A stretch of 64,000 nucleotides of DNA, taken from Acidobacteriota bacterium (GTDB taxonomy: Bacteria; Acidobacteriota; Terriglobia; Bryobacterales; Bryobacteraceae). The stretch covers positions 1 to 64,000 of the forward strand of contig JAFLBB010000022.1 in NCBI GenBank assembly GCA_017304135.1, given 5' to 3'. Shown here one piece after another: positions 18,292 through 27,923 of this stretch. A program made the position numbers and the translations under genes. Position 1 is the first letter of the stretch, and every line of letters starts with the position of its first letter. A model generated the notes under the pieces. That model was given only the letters and a program-made list of their open reading frames with translations. It was not told the DNA's origin and searched no databases.

Positions 18292-21200
18292 ATGGCAATC
18301 AAACTGCCGGCCGCCTTGGTCGCGGCCGCTCTTGCGTGGACGGCAACGGAGGCCTCCGCGCAGATTGTGATGAACCAGCCGGTGAACCTGGTGGCGTTTC
18401 TGCCCACCGCTCCACCGACCATTCTCACCACGGTCGGCCCGGGACTGTTCCGCGCCACCAATAGCAACTTCCAACTGCTGGCTGGGGAGTTTCAGACCAT
18501 CTACTTCCGCCAACCGGGCACGCCGCAGCCGCAGATCACGAAATTTCTGTACAGTCCCGCCGCGCCGCAGATCGTGTATGCGACCACGGATACGGCCGAT
18601 GGGGGCGTCTGGAAGTCGGTCGATGCCGGGCTCACCTGGGCCGTCGCCAACAAGGGCCTGCCCACCGCCGCCGGGCTCGTGGTGGGACTCCAGTTCCTTC
18701 CCGGCAACACCGCCACGCTGTATTGCGCCGTGGAGCGGGACATCTACCAATCGACTGACTCCGGCGCTAACTGGGCAAAGGTGTCCACGCTGCCGGCCGT
18801 GGCCAACCAGTTCCTCATCTCGCCGCACGATACGAAACTGTGGGTAGCCTCCGATGAGAACCAGATGCGCCGCTCGATCGACGGCGGGCAGAACTGGCTG
18901 ACCAGCGCCACGGTCTCGTTGGGCACGGGCACGGTGATCACGGGAATGGTCGCCGACGTGAACAACCCGGCGCTGATCACCGTTACAGCCGCGGGCACGG
19001 GTCGCGGCTTCGGCGTCTATCAGGTGGACGTCGTGAATCCGCCGGGCAACGCCATCGTCTTGCGCCACACGGCGCAGGCGTTTCAGATCTTGTATCCTTC
19101 CGCCGAATCGAAGCTGCCCATCGTGAGCACGCTCGGCGCCGGCGGCGCTTCCTGCTACGACATTCCCGTGGATCAGGGCATGACGCGGTGGGTGCGCGGC
19201 TGCATCAACGTCAACAGCATCGGGCCGCCGTTTTTGGCCATCAATCCGGCCAACATCGCGCAAACCTTTGCCGGCACCAGCACGGGCCTCTACAAGAGCG
19301 AAAACGGGCTGGGCCCGTGGAACACGAGCTACGGCACTGTGCGCCCCACGCTGGCCGTTCCCAACGGCGCCTATGAATTCAAGCTTGAGGCCGGCCGCAC
19401 GGGCAGCCTTGCCCTGGCGCTGCGTTCGGTGGAGTTCCAGACCTGGGTGCTGCCGCTCGATGTCACCACCACGGGCGGTTCGTGGCTCACTGTTTCTAAC
19501 GTCACAGGGTCAACGCCAGCCAACGCCACGGTGAGCGTATCGGCGGCCGGGCTGGCGGCAGGCAACTATGAGGGCACGGTCACCGTACGCTCTTCGCTGG
19601 CCGGAAATTCGCCGCTGCTCATTCCGGTGAAGCTCACCGTGACCGCGCCTGTGGCTGACCCCGGATACATCATCCAAACGATCGCGGGAACCGGCGCCCC
19701 GGCCAATACGGGCGAAGACGGCCCAGCCGCGCAGGCCACGCTCAGCAGCCCGGACTCCGTGCTGGTGGAAAGCGATGGCTCCGTGATTGTGGTCGACAGC
19801 GGGAACCACGCCGTAAAGGCCGTGAGGCCCGACGGGCGGCTGCGGCGCGTGGCGGGAACCGGGCTCCCCGGCGTCTCTGGTGATGGTGGCGACCCCATGC
19901 TTGCCTCCTTCCGCGGACCGCGTGGCATTACCGCTGCCCCCGGCGGCTACTACATCACCGACGCCGGCAACCGGCGCGTGCGGCGCATCCTCGGCTCCAC
20001 GCTCACCACCTATTTGAGCGGGCCGGAGAATTTGCGCGGCATCGCCGTGAGCCCGAGCGGCACGGTGTATCTGGCGCTAGCCACCGATCATGTGGTGATC
20101 GCCGTGGAAGGCGATGTCGCGCAGTCGCGCGTGGTGGCGGGACGCATCGGTGTCTCCGGATTCCGCGGCGACGGCGGGCCGGCCACGGGCGCGTTGCTCA
20201 GTTCGCCCTCCGAACTGTTTCTCGACGCCAAGGGCGACCTCTACATTGCCGACACCGACAACCACCGCATCCGCGTCATCTCGGCCGCCGACAAAACCAT
20301 CCGCACCGTTGCCGGCAGCGGGCTGGGCGGATTCCAGTCGGAGACCGGCAACGCCTTGGCCGTGGCCCTGAACAAGCCCACCGGTGTCGCACTCGACGCC
20401 GCCGGCAGCCTGGTCATCGCTGATTCCGGCAACCACCGCATCCGCATGGTCGCGGCCGATGGCCAGATGCGCACCATCGCCGGGACCGGCGAACCCGGGT
20501 TTGCTGGCGAAGGCACGGCGGCCGCCCTGGCGCTTCTGCGCAGCCCCTCCGATGTGGCTGTTGCCGCCAACGGCCGCATCTTCTTCAGCGATACGCAGAA
20601 CCACCGCGTGCGTGCGCTCACGCCACGCTCGAGTTCCCTGCCCGCCATCAGCGACGGCGGCGTGGTGAGCGCGGCCGATGGGCGCGTCACGCTCGCTCCA
20701 GGCGGACTGTTCAGCGTGTATGGCGCGAACCTGGCTACGGGCACCGCCACGGCCAGCGAAGTTCCCTGGCCCACCTCGCTGCGCGGAGTGCAGGTGGCGA
20801 TGAACGGGCAACCCGTGCCGGTGTATTTCGTGAGCCCCGGCCAGATCAACGGTCAGGCGCCGTTTGCGCTCGGCCCGGGTGAAGTCGATGTCACGGTGAC
20901 GATCGATGGGGTCACCTCATCGCCGCGCAAGGCTGTCGTGCAGTCGGCCGCGCCGGGCGTTCTCCAGTACGGTGTGAATCGCGCCGTCGTGCAGAACTCG
21001 AACGGCTCGGTGAACGCATCGAACAATCCGGCCCGCGCCGGGGAAGCGATCACCATCTACCTCACCGGCATCGGCGCGCTCGACAACGCCGTGGCCACCG
21101 GCGCCGCCGCGCCTGGCGATCCCTTGTCGCGCGCCTCGGCGCCGGCGCGCATCACCGTGGGCGGCGTGGATGCGCAGGTGCTGTTCGTCGGCCTCACGCC

Positions 21201-21324
21201 GGGCTTCGTCGGACTGGCGCAGGCCAACATCGTCGTGCCGCAACTCGGTGCCGGCGAGTATCCGCTGGAGATCACCATTGGCGGCGTCGCCAGCAACAGG
21301 CCCGTGATCACCGTGCGGAACTGA
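18292..21324 (+). CDS. Secreted NHL-repeat protein with TIGR03437-type C-terminal domain
   Basis: This encodes a 1010-residue exported protein. Residues 1-23 are a signal peptide ending ATEASA. Residues about 70-220 contain BNR/Asp-box-like repeats (WKSVDAGLTW, YQSTDSGANW, RRSIDGGQNW), and about 395-452 a BACON-like beta domain (WLTVSN). NHL repeats occupy about 460-783 (VVDSGNHAVKAV, IADTDNHRIRVI, IADSGNHRIRMV). The last 225 residues match the TIGR03437 domain, with GLFSVYGANL, PVYFVSPGQINGQAPF and YLTGIG. This domain is characteristic of Solibacter-type acidobacteria; its function is unknown. TATCAT is 6 nt before the ATG, consistent with a leaderless mRNA. The end overlaps the prmA-like gene by 17 bp, tail to tail. 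Confidence 0.9.
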   Translation: MAIKLPAALVAAALAWTATEASAQIVMNQPVNLVAFLPTAPPTILTTVGPGLFRATNSNFQLLAGEFQTIYFRQPGTPQPQITKFLYSPAAPQIVYATTDTADGGVWKSVDAGLTWAVANKGLPTAAGLVVGLQFLPGNTATLYCAVERDIYQSTDSGANWAKVSTLPAVANQFLISPHDTKLWVASDENQMRRSIDGGQNWLTSATVSLGTGTVITGMVADVNNPALITVTAAGTGRGFGVYQVDVVNPPGNAIVLRHTAQAFQILYPSAESKLPIVSTLGAGGASCYDIPVDQGMTRWVRGCINVNSIGPPFLAINPANIAQTFAGTSTGLYKSENGLGPWNTSYGTVRPTLAVPNGAYEFKLEAGRTGSLALALRSVEFQTWVLPLDVTTTGGSWLTVSNVTGSTPANATVSVSAAGLAAGNYEGTVTVRSSLAGNSPLLIPVKLTVTAPVADPGYIIQTIAGTGAPANTGEDGPAAQATLSSPDSVLVESDGSVIVVDSGNHAVKAVRPDGRLRRVAGTGLPGVSGDGGDPMLASFRGPRGITAAPGGYYITDAGNRRVRRILGSTLTTYLSGPENLRGIAVSPSGTVYLALATDHVVIAVEGDVAQSRVVAGRIGVSGFRGDGGPATGALLSSPSELFLDAKGDLYIADTDNHRIRVISAADKTIRTVAGSGLGGFQSETGNALAVALNKPTGVALDAAGSLVIADSGNHRIRMVAADGQMRTIAGTGEPGFAGEGTAAALALLRSPSDVAVAANGRIFFSDTQNHRVRALTPRSSSLPAISDGGVVSAADGRVTLAPGGLFSVYGANLATGTATASEVPWPTSLRGVQVAMNGQPVPVYFVSPGQINGQAPFALGPGEVDVTVTIDGVTSSPRKAVVQSAAPGVLQYGVNRAVVQNSNGSVNASNNPARAGEAITIYLTGIGALDNAVATGAAAPGDPLSRASAPARITVGGVDAQVLFVGLTPGFVGLAQANIVVPQLGAGEYPLEITIGGVASNRPVITVRN

Positions 21325-22114
21325 AGACGAGCGCACGCCAGCGCTCGCGTGCCAGCGTCGCCAGGCAGTGGAACCCCGCGGCTGTGTAGCTTGCTTCCAG
21401 CCGCGCGCGCCAGCGTTCGGTGAAGCCGGAAAGGATGAGCCTGCCGCCGGGCCGCAACACGCGCGCCAGCTCAGGCCGCAACAGGTCGAGCGTCACGCCG
21501 TTCATGTTGGCCGCGATCAGCGAGGCCGACCCCGCCGCCATTGAACGCGGCGAACCGATCCAGATGTGCGCCGGAATGCCGTCGGCCGCCAGGTTGGCTT
21601 GTGCGATGGCCGCCGCGGCGCGGTCGATCTCGCAGCCATAGAGCGTGCGCGCTCCCAGGGCATCAGCGGCGGCGAGCAGAATGCCCGTCCCCGCGCCGAC
21701 GTCGAGCACCCAATCATCTTCCTGCAAGTATGTTTCTAACGCCATCAGCGCTAATTGTGTTGGCGCATGATAGCCCGTGCCGGAGGCCTGCCCTGGCCGC
21801 ACGCGCACGATGCGCCGTTCGCTGTGCTCCTCGGGCGGCTGCATCCAGGCCGGCAGCAACAGCAACCGCTCGCCCACCGGGAGCGGCTCCCACGCCTCCT
21901 GCCAGCCGCTCTCCCAATCGGGCGAGCCTTCGTCGCGCCAGCTCACGGCGCCGGTGAGCGTCGCCAGCGGGAACGGCTCATCGAAGAAGGCGCGCAGCTC
22001 CCATGCGCCAGCGGGCAGCTCAGTTTCCAGCACGCCGGTTGTGCCGCGCTCCCAGAGTTCGGTCACCAGCAGATCCTTGTCCGCCGCCTCGCAGCGCAAC
22101 AGCAGCGAGTGCAT
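21308..22114 (-). CDS. prmA: Ribosomal protein L11 methyltransferase-like protein
   Basis: This encodes 268 residues with a class I SAM-dependent methyltransferase domain: motif I DVGAGTGIL, preceded by the PrmA-type GTGYHAPTQLAL segment, then GCEIDRAAAAIAQANL and ANMNG. The N-terminal 90 residues contain WESGWQEAWEPLPVG, as in the PrmA substrate-recognition domain. PrmA trimethylates L11; some relatives act on other proteins, so the symbol is tentative. The ATG at 22114 overlaps the acyl-CoA ligase stop (TGATG), which fixes the start and indicates translational coupling. Confidence 0.8.
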   Translation of the reverse strand: MHSLLLRCEAADKDLLVTELWERGTTGVLETELPAGAWELRAFFDEPFPLATLTGAVSWRDEGSPDWESGWQEAWEPLPVGERLLLLPAWMQPPEEHSERRIVRVRPGQASGTGYHAPTQLALMALETYLQEDDWVLDVGAGTGILLAAADALGARTLYGCEIDRAAAAIAQANLAADGIPAHIWIGSPRSMAAGSASLIAANMNGVTLDLLRPELARVLRPGGRLILSGFTERWRARLEASYTAAGFHCLATLARERWRALVFSSAR

Positions 22115-23682
22115 CAGCCTTGCACGCGCTTGCCGCGCCCGGCCCAAAATGATTCGCGCAGGATGTTCTTGCGGATCTTGCCCGTGCCCGTTTTCGGCAG
22201 AGCTTCCTCTGAGAAGCGGATCACGCGCGGCAATTTGAAGCGCCCCAAGCGTTCGCCGAGAAAAGCGAGAAGGGCCTCTTCGCTCAGCTCAGCTCCGGGC
22301 TTGCGCACAACGATGGCCGCAGGCACCTCGCCCCACTTCTCATCCGGCGCGGCCACCACGGCGCACTCCAGCACCGACTCATGCGCGAAGATCGCCTTCT
22401 CGATTTCAATGGAGCTGATGTTTTCGCCGCCCGAAATGATGATCTCCTTCTTGCGGTCGACGATGTGGACGAAGCCTTCGTTGTCCCATACGGCCATGTC
22501 ACCGGTGTGGATCCACGCTCCCGACATCACCGCCGCGGTCTGCTCGGGTTCCCTGTAATAGCCGTCCATGATGTGGTCACCGCGCGCGATCACTTCGCCG
22601 ATAGACTCCATGTCGCGCGGCACATCCTCGAGATTCGAATCCACCACGCGCACCTCCACGCCGGGCACCGGCCAGCCGGCCATGGCATGGCGCCTCGCGC
22701 GGTCGGCATCCGTGGCAGGGGTGACACCGCGCTTGGGCGACGACGTGGTGAGCACCGGAGCCGTCTCCGTCATGCCGTAGCCGCAGCAGACCATGCAGCC
22801 GAAGGCCTTCTCCAGCCGCTGCACCAGTTCGGGGCTGGCCGCCGCGCCGCCAATCATGATCTGCTTCAGGCTCGTTGTGTCGTGCTGGCCGAGCTCGGGA
22901 TGATTCAACAGTGCGTTGGCCATCGTCGGCACCAGGCACATGTGCGTGGCCTTGTGTTCGGCGATGAGACGGAACACTTGCCCCGGTTCGAAGCGCCGCA
23001 CCATCACCTGCTTCACGCCGAGCATCGTCGACATCTGCGGGCGTCCCCAGCCGTTGGCGTGGAACAGCGGGATGGTGTGAAGATCAACCATGCTCTCCAA
23101 CTCGCGGAACCCGGTGATGATGTCGAGCGCGTGCAGGTAGAGCGTGCGGTGGCTGAGCATCACGCCTTTCGGCGTGCCTGTGCTTCCTGATGTGTAGAAG
23201 AGCTCGGCGATCGACGACTCGTCATAAGAGAAGACGTCGGCGCGCTTGCTTTCGGCTGCGGCGAGCAACGCGTCGTACTCGTCCTCGATGGAGATCCAGC
23301 GACTCACTGAACCGCAGTCGGACTTGAGGGACTCCACCAGCGGCGCGAAATCATTCTCAAAGAACACCACCTTCGCCCCGGCGTGGTTGAGAATGCCCGT
23401 CATTTCCTGCTGCGAGAGGCGGACGTTGAGCGGCATGACGATGGCCCGCGCCTGGATGACGCCGTAGTAGCCCTCCATCAGCGCGTTGTTGTTGAAGCTG
23501 ATGAAGGCCACGCGATCGCCGGGCTGCACGCCCAGGGCTTCGAGCGCCGAAGCCAGTCGTTGCGCGCGTTCGCCGAACTCGGCGTAGGTGAAAGTGCGCT
23601 CGCCGGAAACGATGGCCGTGTGGTGGCCAAACACATCGGCGGCACGGTGCAGAAAACGTAAGGGAGTCAGCGGTACGAACAT
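22114..23682 (-). CDS. Acyl-CoA synthetase (AMP-forming fatty-acid-CoA ligase)
   Basis: This encodes a 522-residue member of the adenylate-forming ANL family. The P-loop FYTSGSTGTPKGVML, the GYGMTET motif, the hinge and C-terminal motifs HTGDMAVW and DRKKEIIISGGENIS, and the catalytic lysine region PKTGTGKIRKN are all intact. The pattern fits medium- or long-chain fatty-acid-CoA ligases (FadD/DmdB-like). It activates a carboxylic acid with ATP and CoA; chain length is not readable. TACAAT is 10 nt before the ATG with no ribosome site. It is coupled to the prmA-like gene downstream. Confidence 0.92.
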   Translation of the reverse strand: MFVPLTPLRFLHRAADVFGHHTAIVSGERTFTYAEFGERAQRLASALEALGVQPGDRVAFISFNNNALMEGYYGVIQARAIVMPLNVRLSQQEMTGILNHAGAKVVFFENDFAPLVESLKSDCGSVSRWISIEDEYDALLAAAESKRADVFSYDESSIAELFYTSGSTGTPKGVMLSHRTLYLHALDIITGFRELESMVDLHTIPLFHANGWGRPQMSTMLGVKQVMVRRFEPGQVFRLIAEHKATHMCLVPTMANALLNHPELGQHDTTSLKQIMIGGAAASPELVQRLEKAFGCMVCCGYGMTETAPVLTTSSPKRGVTPATDADRARRHAMAGWPVPGVEVRVVDSNLEDVPRDMESIGEVIARGDHIMDGYYREPEQTAAVMSGAWIHTGDMAVWDNEGFVHIVDRKKEIIISGGENISSIEIEKAIFAHESVLECAVVAAPDEKWGEVPAAIVVRKPGAELSEEALLAFLGERLGRFKLPRVIRFSEEALPKTGTGKIRKNILRESFWAGRGKRVQG

Positions 23683-23753
23683 GCGAGCGCTGATTGTATC
23701 GAATGTCGCGCCCTACGTGCGCCGCCGCGATCAGGCCCGCCGACCGGCCCGCG

Positions 23754-25352
23754 TCACTGTCGCGCAAAGCGCTTGAAGAAGCTCTTATCGTTCCATCGCG
23801 GGCGCTTCCGGTCGCCGTCGATCTCGCGCACCAGTTGCGTCACCAGGCGGTTGAAGGTGACAACCGCCGTGAAGTCGACAGGCTGGGCCAGATCGTCGGA
23901 GACGGCGTGGTAGCGAGTGCGTGTCCAGTTCTTCTGAATCTGCTCTTCGGGCGAACCGGGCGCGTAACCCACCTTCAACGCCAGCGCCGGAACGCCGCGC
24001 AGGATGAAGTTGTACTGGTCGCTGCGGATGAAGCGGTTGCGCAGGGGTTCGGGATCGCTTAACACGGCCACGTTCGCCGCGCGCGCGGCCCGCTCCAACG
24101 GCTGGCGCAGGGTTGACTCTTCGAGGCCGAAGGCCAGCACATGCTTCATGGCGTGCAGCGGCAGGAACATGTCGAAGTTCACGTTGGCCACGATGTTCGC
24201 GGCAGGAACCGTCGGCTGCGTGGCGAAGCATCGCGAGCCGAGCAGGCCCTTCTCTTCGCCCGTGACGGCCAGGAACAGAATCGAGCGCGCCGGCTTGCGC
24301 AACTGGCGCGGACCGGCAAAGTCGCGCGCCACCTCAATCAACGTGGCGATGCCGGAGGCGTTGTCCATGGCCCCATTGAAGATCTGGTCGCCCTGCAGCG
24401 ACGGGTTCACGCCGGTATGGTCGAGATGCGCGCTCAACACGATGTACTCGTTCTTCAGCTTGGGGTCGGAGCCTTCGAGCACGGCCGCAACGTTGGGGCT
24501 CATCGCCTCGCTCGTCTTGAGCGCCACCTTGGCCCGCAGCGAAGCGTTGAGGGGGAATCGCGGCAGCGGCTTGCCCACCGTCGCCATCGCCACCAACTCA
24601 TCGAACGTGTGCGGCGCGCCCTCAAACAACATCTGCGCATGAGCTGGATTGAAGACGACGCCGAGCCGCACCAGCGCGCTCACATCGAGCTTAGGGTCGG
24701 CCAGCGTCATCGCCGGCTGTGTCCGCGCCGCGCTGGAGCGCTCCCAGGGCGTCTCAGCGTTCTTCGGGTTGGCGATGCTCACGAAGCCCACCGCGCCCGC
24801 GGCCGCCAGCGCCTTGTTCCGTTCCGCCGCCGAGGAAAAATGCGCCTGCACCGCCCCTGGCAGCGACGATGGCGCGCCGCTCAGGTAGACAGCCACTTTC
24901 CCCTTCAGGTCAAGCGATTTCAGATCGTCATGTCCGAAATCAGGAACCGACAGCCCGTAGCCGGCAAACACCAGCTCGGCTTCGGTGTGCGGAGCCAGGG
25001 CCACGCGGCTGTTGAAGTAGGCATGCGTGCCCAGCGTGAGCCCCCTTGCCGCGCCGTTGCGGACCAGTGCAAGCGACGAGCCGGCCTCGTCCACCTGCCG
25101 CGTCAGCAGCGCAACGGGTTGATAGAAACCATCGGCGCCCGCCGGTTTGAGCCCCAGCGTGTCAAACTGTCCAGCCACGTAGCGCGCCGCCACAAGATAC
25201 TCCTCGCTGCCCGTATCGCGCCCCCGCATGTTGTCGGCGGCGAGCGTGGTGACGTGCGCCCACCAGCGGATGGCGGCAGGGTCAGTGGGCGCGTTCTGCG
25301 CCACAAGCACGGCGGGAATGAGGAGCGCGCTAAGCGCCTTTACGGAATTCAC
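23754..25352 (-). CDS. Secreted M28-family zinc aminopeptidase
   Basis: This encodes 532 residues. The start is GTG 25352, with GGGAG 7 nt upstream, giving the signal peptide MNSVKALSALLIPAVLVAQ. A protease-associated-like insert lies before the M28 peptidase core. The core shows the metal and catalytic motifs SAHLDHTG (His and catalytic Asp), GAMDNASG (bridging Asp) and TGEEKGLLGS (Glu pair). These exopeptidases remove N-terminal residues from peptides outside the cytoplasm. The first 23 bp overlap the end of the DinB gene, so the two are probably co-transcribed. Confidence 0.9.
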   Translation of the reverse strand: MNSVKALSALLIPAVLVAQNAPTDPAAIRWWAHVTTLAADNMRGRDTGSEEYLVAARYVAGQFDTLGLKPAGADGFYQPVALLTRQVDEAGSSLALVRNGAARGLTLGTHAYFNSRVALAPHTEAELVFAGYGLSVPDFGHDDLKSLDLKGKVAVYLSGAPSSLPGAVQAHFSSAAERNKALAAAGAVGFVSIANPKNAETPWERSSAARTQPAMTLADPKLDVSALVRLGVVFNPAHAQMLFEGAPHTFDELVAMATVGKPLPRFPLNASLRAKVALKTSEAMSPNVAAVLEGSDPKLKNEYIVLSAHLDHTGVNPSLQGDQIFNGAMDNASGIATLIEVARDFAGPRQLRKPARSILFLAVTGEEKGLLGSRCFATQPTVPAANIVANVNFDMFLPLHAMKHVLAFGLEESTLRQPLERAARAANVAVLSDPEPLRNRFIRSDQYNFILRGVPALALKVGYAPGSPEEQIQKNWTRTRYHAVSDDLAQPVDFTAVVTFNRLVTQLVREIDGDRKRPRWNDKSFFKRFARQ

Positions 25353-25842
25353 GATATTTCTCCCGGACGGTTTGGATCTGGCGGGCATGGTTCTCCCCAT
25401 GCTCCGTATAGATGCGCAACAACTCGTGCAGGGTTACCAATCCTCGTTCGGTATGGCGGCCCGTGCGCGCGAAGGTCTCAACCGGGAGATCGTTCAGCAG
25501 TTCACAATTCATGGCGCGCAGCGCGCGGAAGCTGTCCAACGCTTCAGCCAGTTTGCGTTCGCCGTAATTCAATCGGGCGCTCCAGGCATTCTGATCGAAG
25601 GCCGTCAGCAGAGGTTCCTCTTCGGCGATCACCAGCCGGAAGCGGTGCGCGCCCACCAGTTCGGAGTCGGACAGATGGCAGGCAATCTGGCGGATGGACC
25701 AGGCGCCGGGCGCGGGCACAAAGTCCGCTTCGGCGTTGGAGACACCCGCGGCCACAGCGGCTGCCTTTTCGGCTCCGACGCGGAAGCGTTCCAGCAACGC
25801 ATCTATTTCGGCTTGTAAGCCACCAACCGGCGTGACAGGCAT
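25330..25842 (-). CDS. DinB/YfiT-like metal-binding four-helix protein
   Basis: This encodes 170 residues with the DinB-fold histidine triad: one histidine in IACHLSDSE (about residue 55) and two in the C-terminal HGENHARQI. The helical-bundle pattern WSIRQIACHLSDSELVGAHR is typical of the DinB_2 group, whose members include thiol-dependent S-transferases and many uncharacterised proteins. The exact reaction is unknown. AGGAGAAG lies about 11 nt before the ATG. It follows the zinc-ribbon gene by 16 bp and overlaps the M28 gene by 23 bp, forming a three-gene unit. Confidence 0.85.
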   Translation of the reverse strand: MPVTPVGGLQAEIDALLERFRVGAEKAAAVAAGVSNAEADFVPAPGAWSIRQIACHLSDSELVGAHRFRLVIAEEEPLLTAFDQNAWSARLNYGERKLAEALDSFRALRAMNCELLNDLPVETFARTGRHTERGLVTLHELLRIYTEHGENHARQIQTVREKYREFRKGA

Positions 25843-25858
25843 CGTGGAAGCGCTTCTC

Positions 25859-26023
25859 CTAGTAGTAGTCGGCGCAGCTCATGTAATATCCGCAGCGCTC
25901 GCAGACGAGTTTGCATTTCAACTCAACAAGCCGGGCATTGCATCGCGGGCAGTACAACATGGGTTCCTGCTCGCGCGGGTCAGACGCCGGTTTTTCCGGA
26001 GGAGGCGGCGGCTGTGGCTTCAT
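25859..26023 (-). CDS. Small zinc-ribbon protein (54 residues)
   Basis: This 54-residue protein has a proline-rich N-terminus (MKPQPPPPPEKP) and a C-terminal zinc ribbon: CPRC, a 12-residue spacer with one extra cysteine, CERC, then GYYMSCADYY at the very end. The four main cysteines are spaced C-x2-C-x12-C-x2-C. The frame is open from ATG 26023 to the stop just before the DinB gene. The tail GYYMSCADYY looks like a conserved feature of a small family, but I cannot name it. It may bind nucleic acid or a protein partner. It is divergent from the gamma-glutamyltransferase gene, with starts 29 bp apart. Confidence 0.72.
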   Translation of the reverse strand: MKPQPPPPPEKPASDPREQEPMLYCPRCNARLVELKCKLVCERCGYYMSCADYY

Positions 26024-26039
26024 TGCGTCCACTGCCAAT

Positions 26040-26045
26040 TATAAT
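26040..26045 (+). promoter_or_regulatory. Consensus -10 box for the gamma-glutamyltransferase gene
   Basis: A perfect TATAAT is placed 7 nt before ATG 26053. Transcription would start at or within a base or two of the start codon. The best -35 at 17 bp spacing is only GCTTCA (26017-26022), a weak match. Confidence 0.45.
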
Positions 26046-26052
26046 GACGACT

Positions 26053-27918
26053 ATGAAGCGCAACCGCGCGTGGGTACTTTTCGCGGCCTGGGCCGCCACG
26101 GCTTGTGCGCAGGCGCCGGCTCCACCGCAGCCCGTGCCCACGCAACAAAAGATGGTGTGGGACCGTCCGGCGCGCCATCCGTCACGCGGTGTGCGCGGGG
26201 CCGTGGCTGGCGGCACCGAACCCAGTGTCGAGGCCGGCATGCGCATGCTCCACGCCGGCGGCAATGCCGTCGATGCGGGTGTCGCTTCAATGTTCGCCGC
26301 CATGGTCACCGAGTTTTCCCACTTCGGTTTCGGCGGCGAAGCGCCCATCCTCATCCGCACCAAGGATGGCCGTGTGCTGTCCATCGCCGGAATTGGCACT
26401 ATGCCGCAGTCAGCCACGGCTGACTTCTTTCGCGGCCGCCGCCTGCGCATGGGCGAGATCATGGATTTGGAACCGAACGGCCTGCGCGCCATGGTCCCCG
26501 TGGCTGGCGTGATGGCAGCCGTCGTGCCCGGCGCGATTGATGCGCAGTTGCTCGCGCTGCGCGAGTTTGGCACCAAGAGCGCCGCTGAAGTGATGGCTCC
26601 CGCGCTCGAACTCGCCGACGGCATGCCGCTCGACGAAATGCGCGCCGGCGCCATCTCCTACTCCCGCCGCTTCTTCGAGCTGTGGCCCGACGCCATGAAC
26701 ATGTTCATGCCCGGCGGCAAGCGCCCCATCATCGGCGAAGTGTTCCGCCAAACCGATCTGGCCCGCACCATGCGTGCCATGATCGAGGCCGAACGCAAAG
26801 CCAAGGCCGCGGGCCAGAAGCGCGAAGCCGCCATCGACGCCGTGCGCGATTACTTTTATCGCGGCGAACCGGCGCGCAAGATCGACGCATTCATGAAGGC
26901 CAACGGCGGACTGCTGCGCTATGAAGACATGGCCGCCTTCCGCCTCACCGTGGAAGAGCCCGTGATGGGCACCTACAAAGGCCTGAAGGTCTACAAGCCC
27001 GGCTTCTGGAGCCAGGGGCCGGTGATGATCCAGGCCCTCAACCTTCTCGAAGGCATCGACCTGCGCTCCATGCGCCTCAACTCCACCGACTACATTCACA
27101 CCGTCACCGAGGCCTTCAAGCTCGCCCTTGCCGATCGCGACACCTACTATGGTGACCCGAAGTTCGTCACCGTGCCCGTCGCGCAGCTGCTTTCGAAGGA
27201 GTATGCCGCAGAACGCCGCCAGTTGATTGGCCCGCGCGCTTCGCTCGAATTCCGTCCCGGCACGGTGGGCGACAAGCCGGCCAGGCACCCGAGTGATAGC
27301 GAAGCCGCGCGTGTGAGCCTCGACGACTGGCTCGTTTCGCGCGACACCACCTGCGTGAACGTGATCGACAAGGATGGCATCATGTTTTCGGCCACGCCTT
27401 CGGGCGCATCGCTGCCGACCATCGTTGCTGGCGACACCGGCATCGCCATCTCCAACCGCGCTCAGAGCTTCTACCTCGTCCCCGGCCACGCCAATGAACT
27501 CGCACCGGGCAAGCGCCCGCGCATCACGCTTTCGCCCACCGTCGTGCTGCGCAATGACAAGCCTTACCTGGCGCTCTCCACCCCCGGCGGCGACAACCAG
27601 GACCAGGCGCTGGTGCAGCTGTTGCTCAACGTCGTCGAGTTCGGCATGGACGCTCAATCGGCCACGGAAAGCCCGCGGCTGCAGACGCGCCACTACGTTT
27701 CCAGCTTCGACAACCACGCCATGTATCCCGGTGACCTGCTGCTCGACGACCGCATCTCGCCGGTCACCGCGCGCGAACTCGCCGGCCGCGGCCACAAGAC
27801 GCAGCAGCGCTCCAAGTGGAGTTCCGGCGCGGCGCCCGTGCTCATTCGCGTGCAGTTGAACAACGTGATCGAAGCCGGCGCCGACCCGTTCGGCTACCGC
27901 AACTCGCAGGCCTGGTAA
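26053..27918 (+). CDS. Gamma-glutamyltransferase family protein (exported)
   Basis: This encodes 621 residues of the Ntn-hydrolase gamma-glutamyltranspeptidase family. The N-terminus MKRNRAWVLFAAWAATACAQ is an export signal. GGNAVDAGVASMFAAMV and FGFGGEAPILI belong to the large subunit. The autocleavage site giving the catalytic threonine should lie at RDTTCVNVIDKDG, where the common TTH is TTC. LALSTPGGDNQDQALVQLLLNVVEFG near the end is typical. Members cleave glutathione or other gamma-glutamyl amides in the periplasm. TATAAT (26040-26045) lies 7 nt before ATG 26053. An in-frame ATG at 26044 overlaps that box and is less likely. Confidence 0.88.
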   Translation: MKRNRAWVLFAAWAATACAQAPAPPQPVPTQQKMVWDRPARHPSRGVRGAVAGGTEPSVEAGMRMLHAGGNAVDAGVASMFAAMVTEFSHFGFGGEAPILIRTKDGRVLSIAGIGTMPQSATADFFRGRRLRMGEIMDLEPNGLRAMVPVAGVMAAVVPGAIDAQLLALREFGTKSAAEVMAPALELADGMPLDEMRAGAISYSRRFFELWPDAMNMFMPGGKRPIIGEVFRQTDLARTMRAMIEAERKAKAAGQKREAAIDAVRDYFYRGEPARKIDAFMKANGGLLRYEDMAAFRLTVEEPVMGTYKGLKVYKPGFWSQGPVMIQALNLLEGIDLRSMRLNSTDYIHTVTEAFKLALADRDTYYGDPKFVTVPVAQLLSKEYAAERRQLIGPRASLEFRPGTVGDKPARHPSDSEAARVSLDDWLVSRDTTCVNVIDKDGIMFSATPSGASLPTIVAGDTGIAISNRAQSFYLVPGHANELAPGKRPRITLSPTVVLRNDKPYLALSTPGGDNQDQALVQLLLNVVEFGMDAQSATESPRLQTRHYVSSFDNHAMYPGDLLLDDRISPVTARELAGRGHKTQQRSKWSSGAAPVLIRVQLNNVIEAGADPFGYRNSQAW

Positions 27919-27923
27919 CGCGC

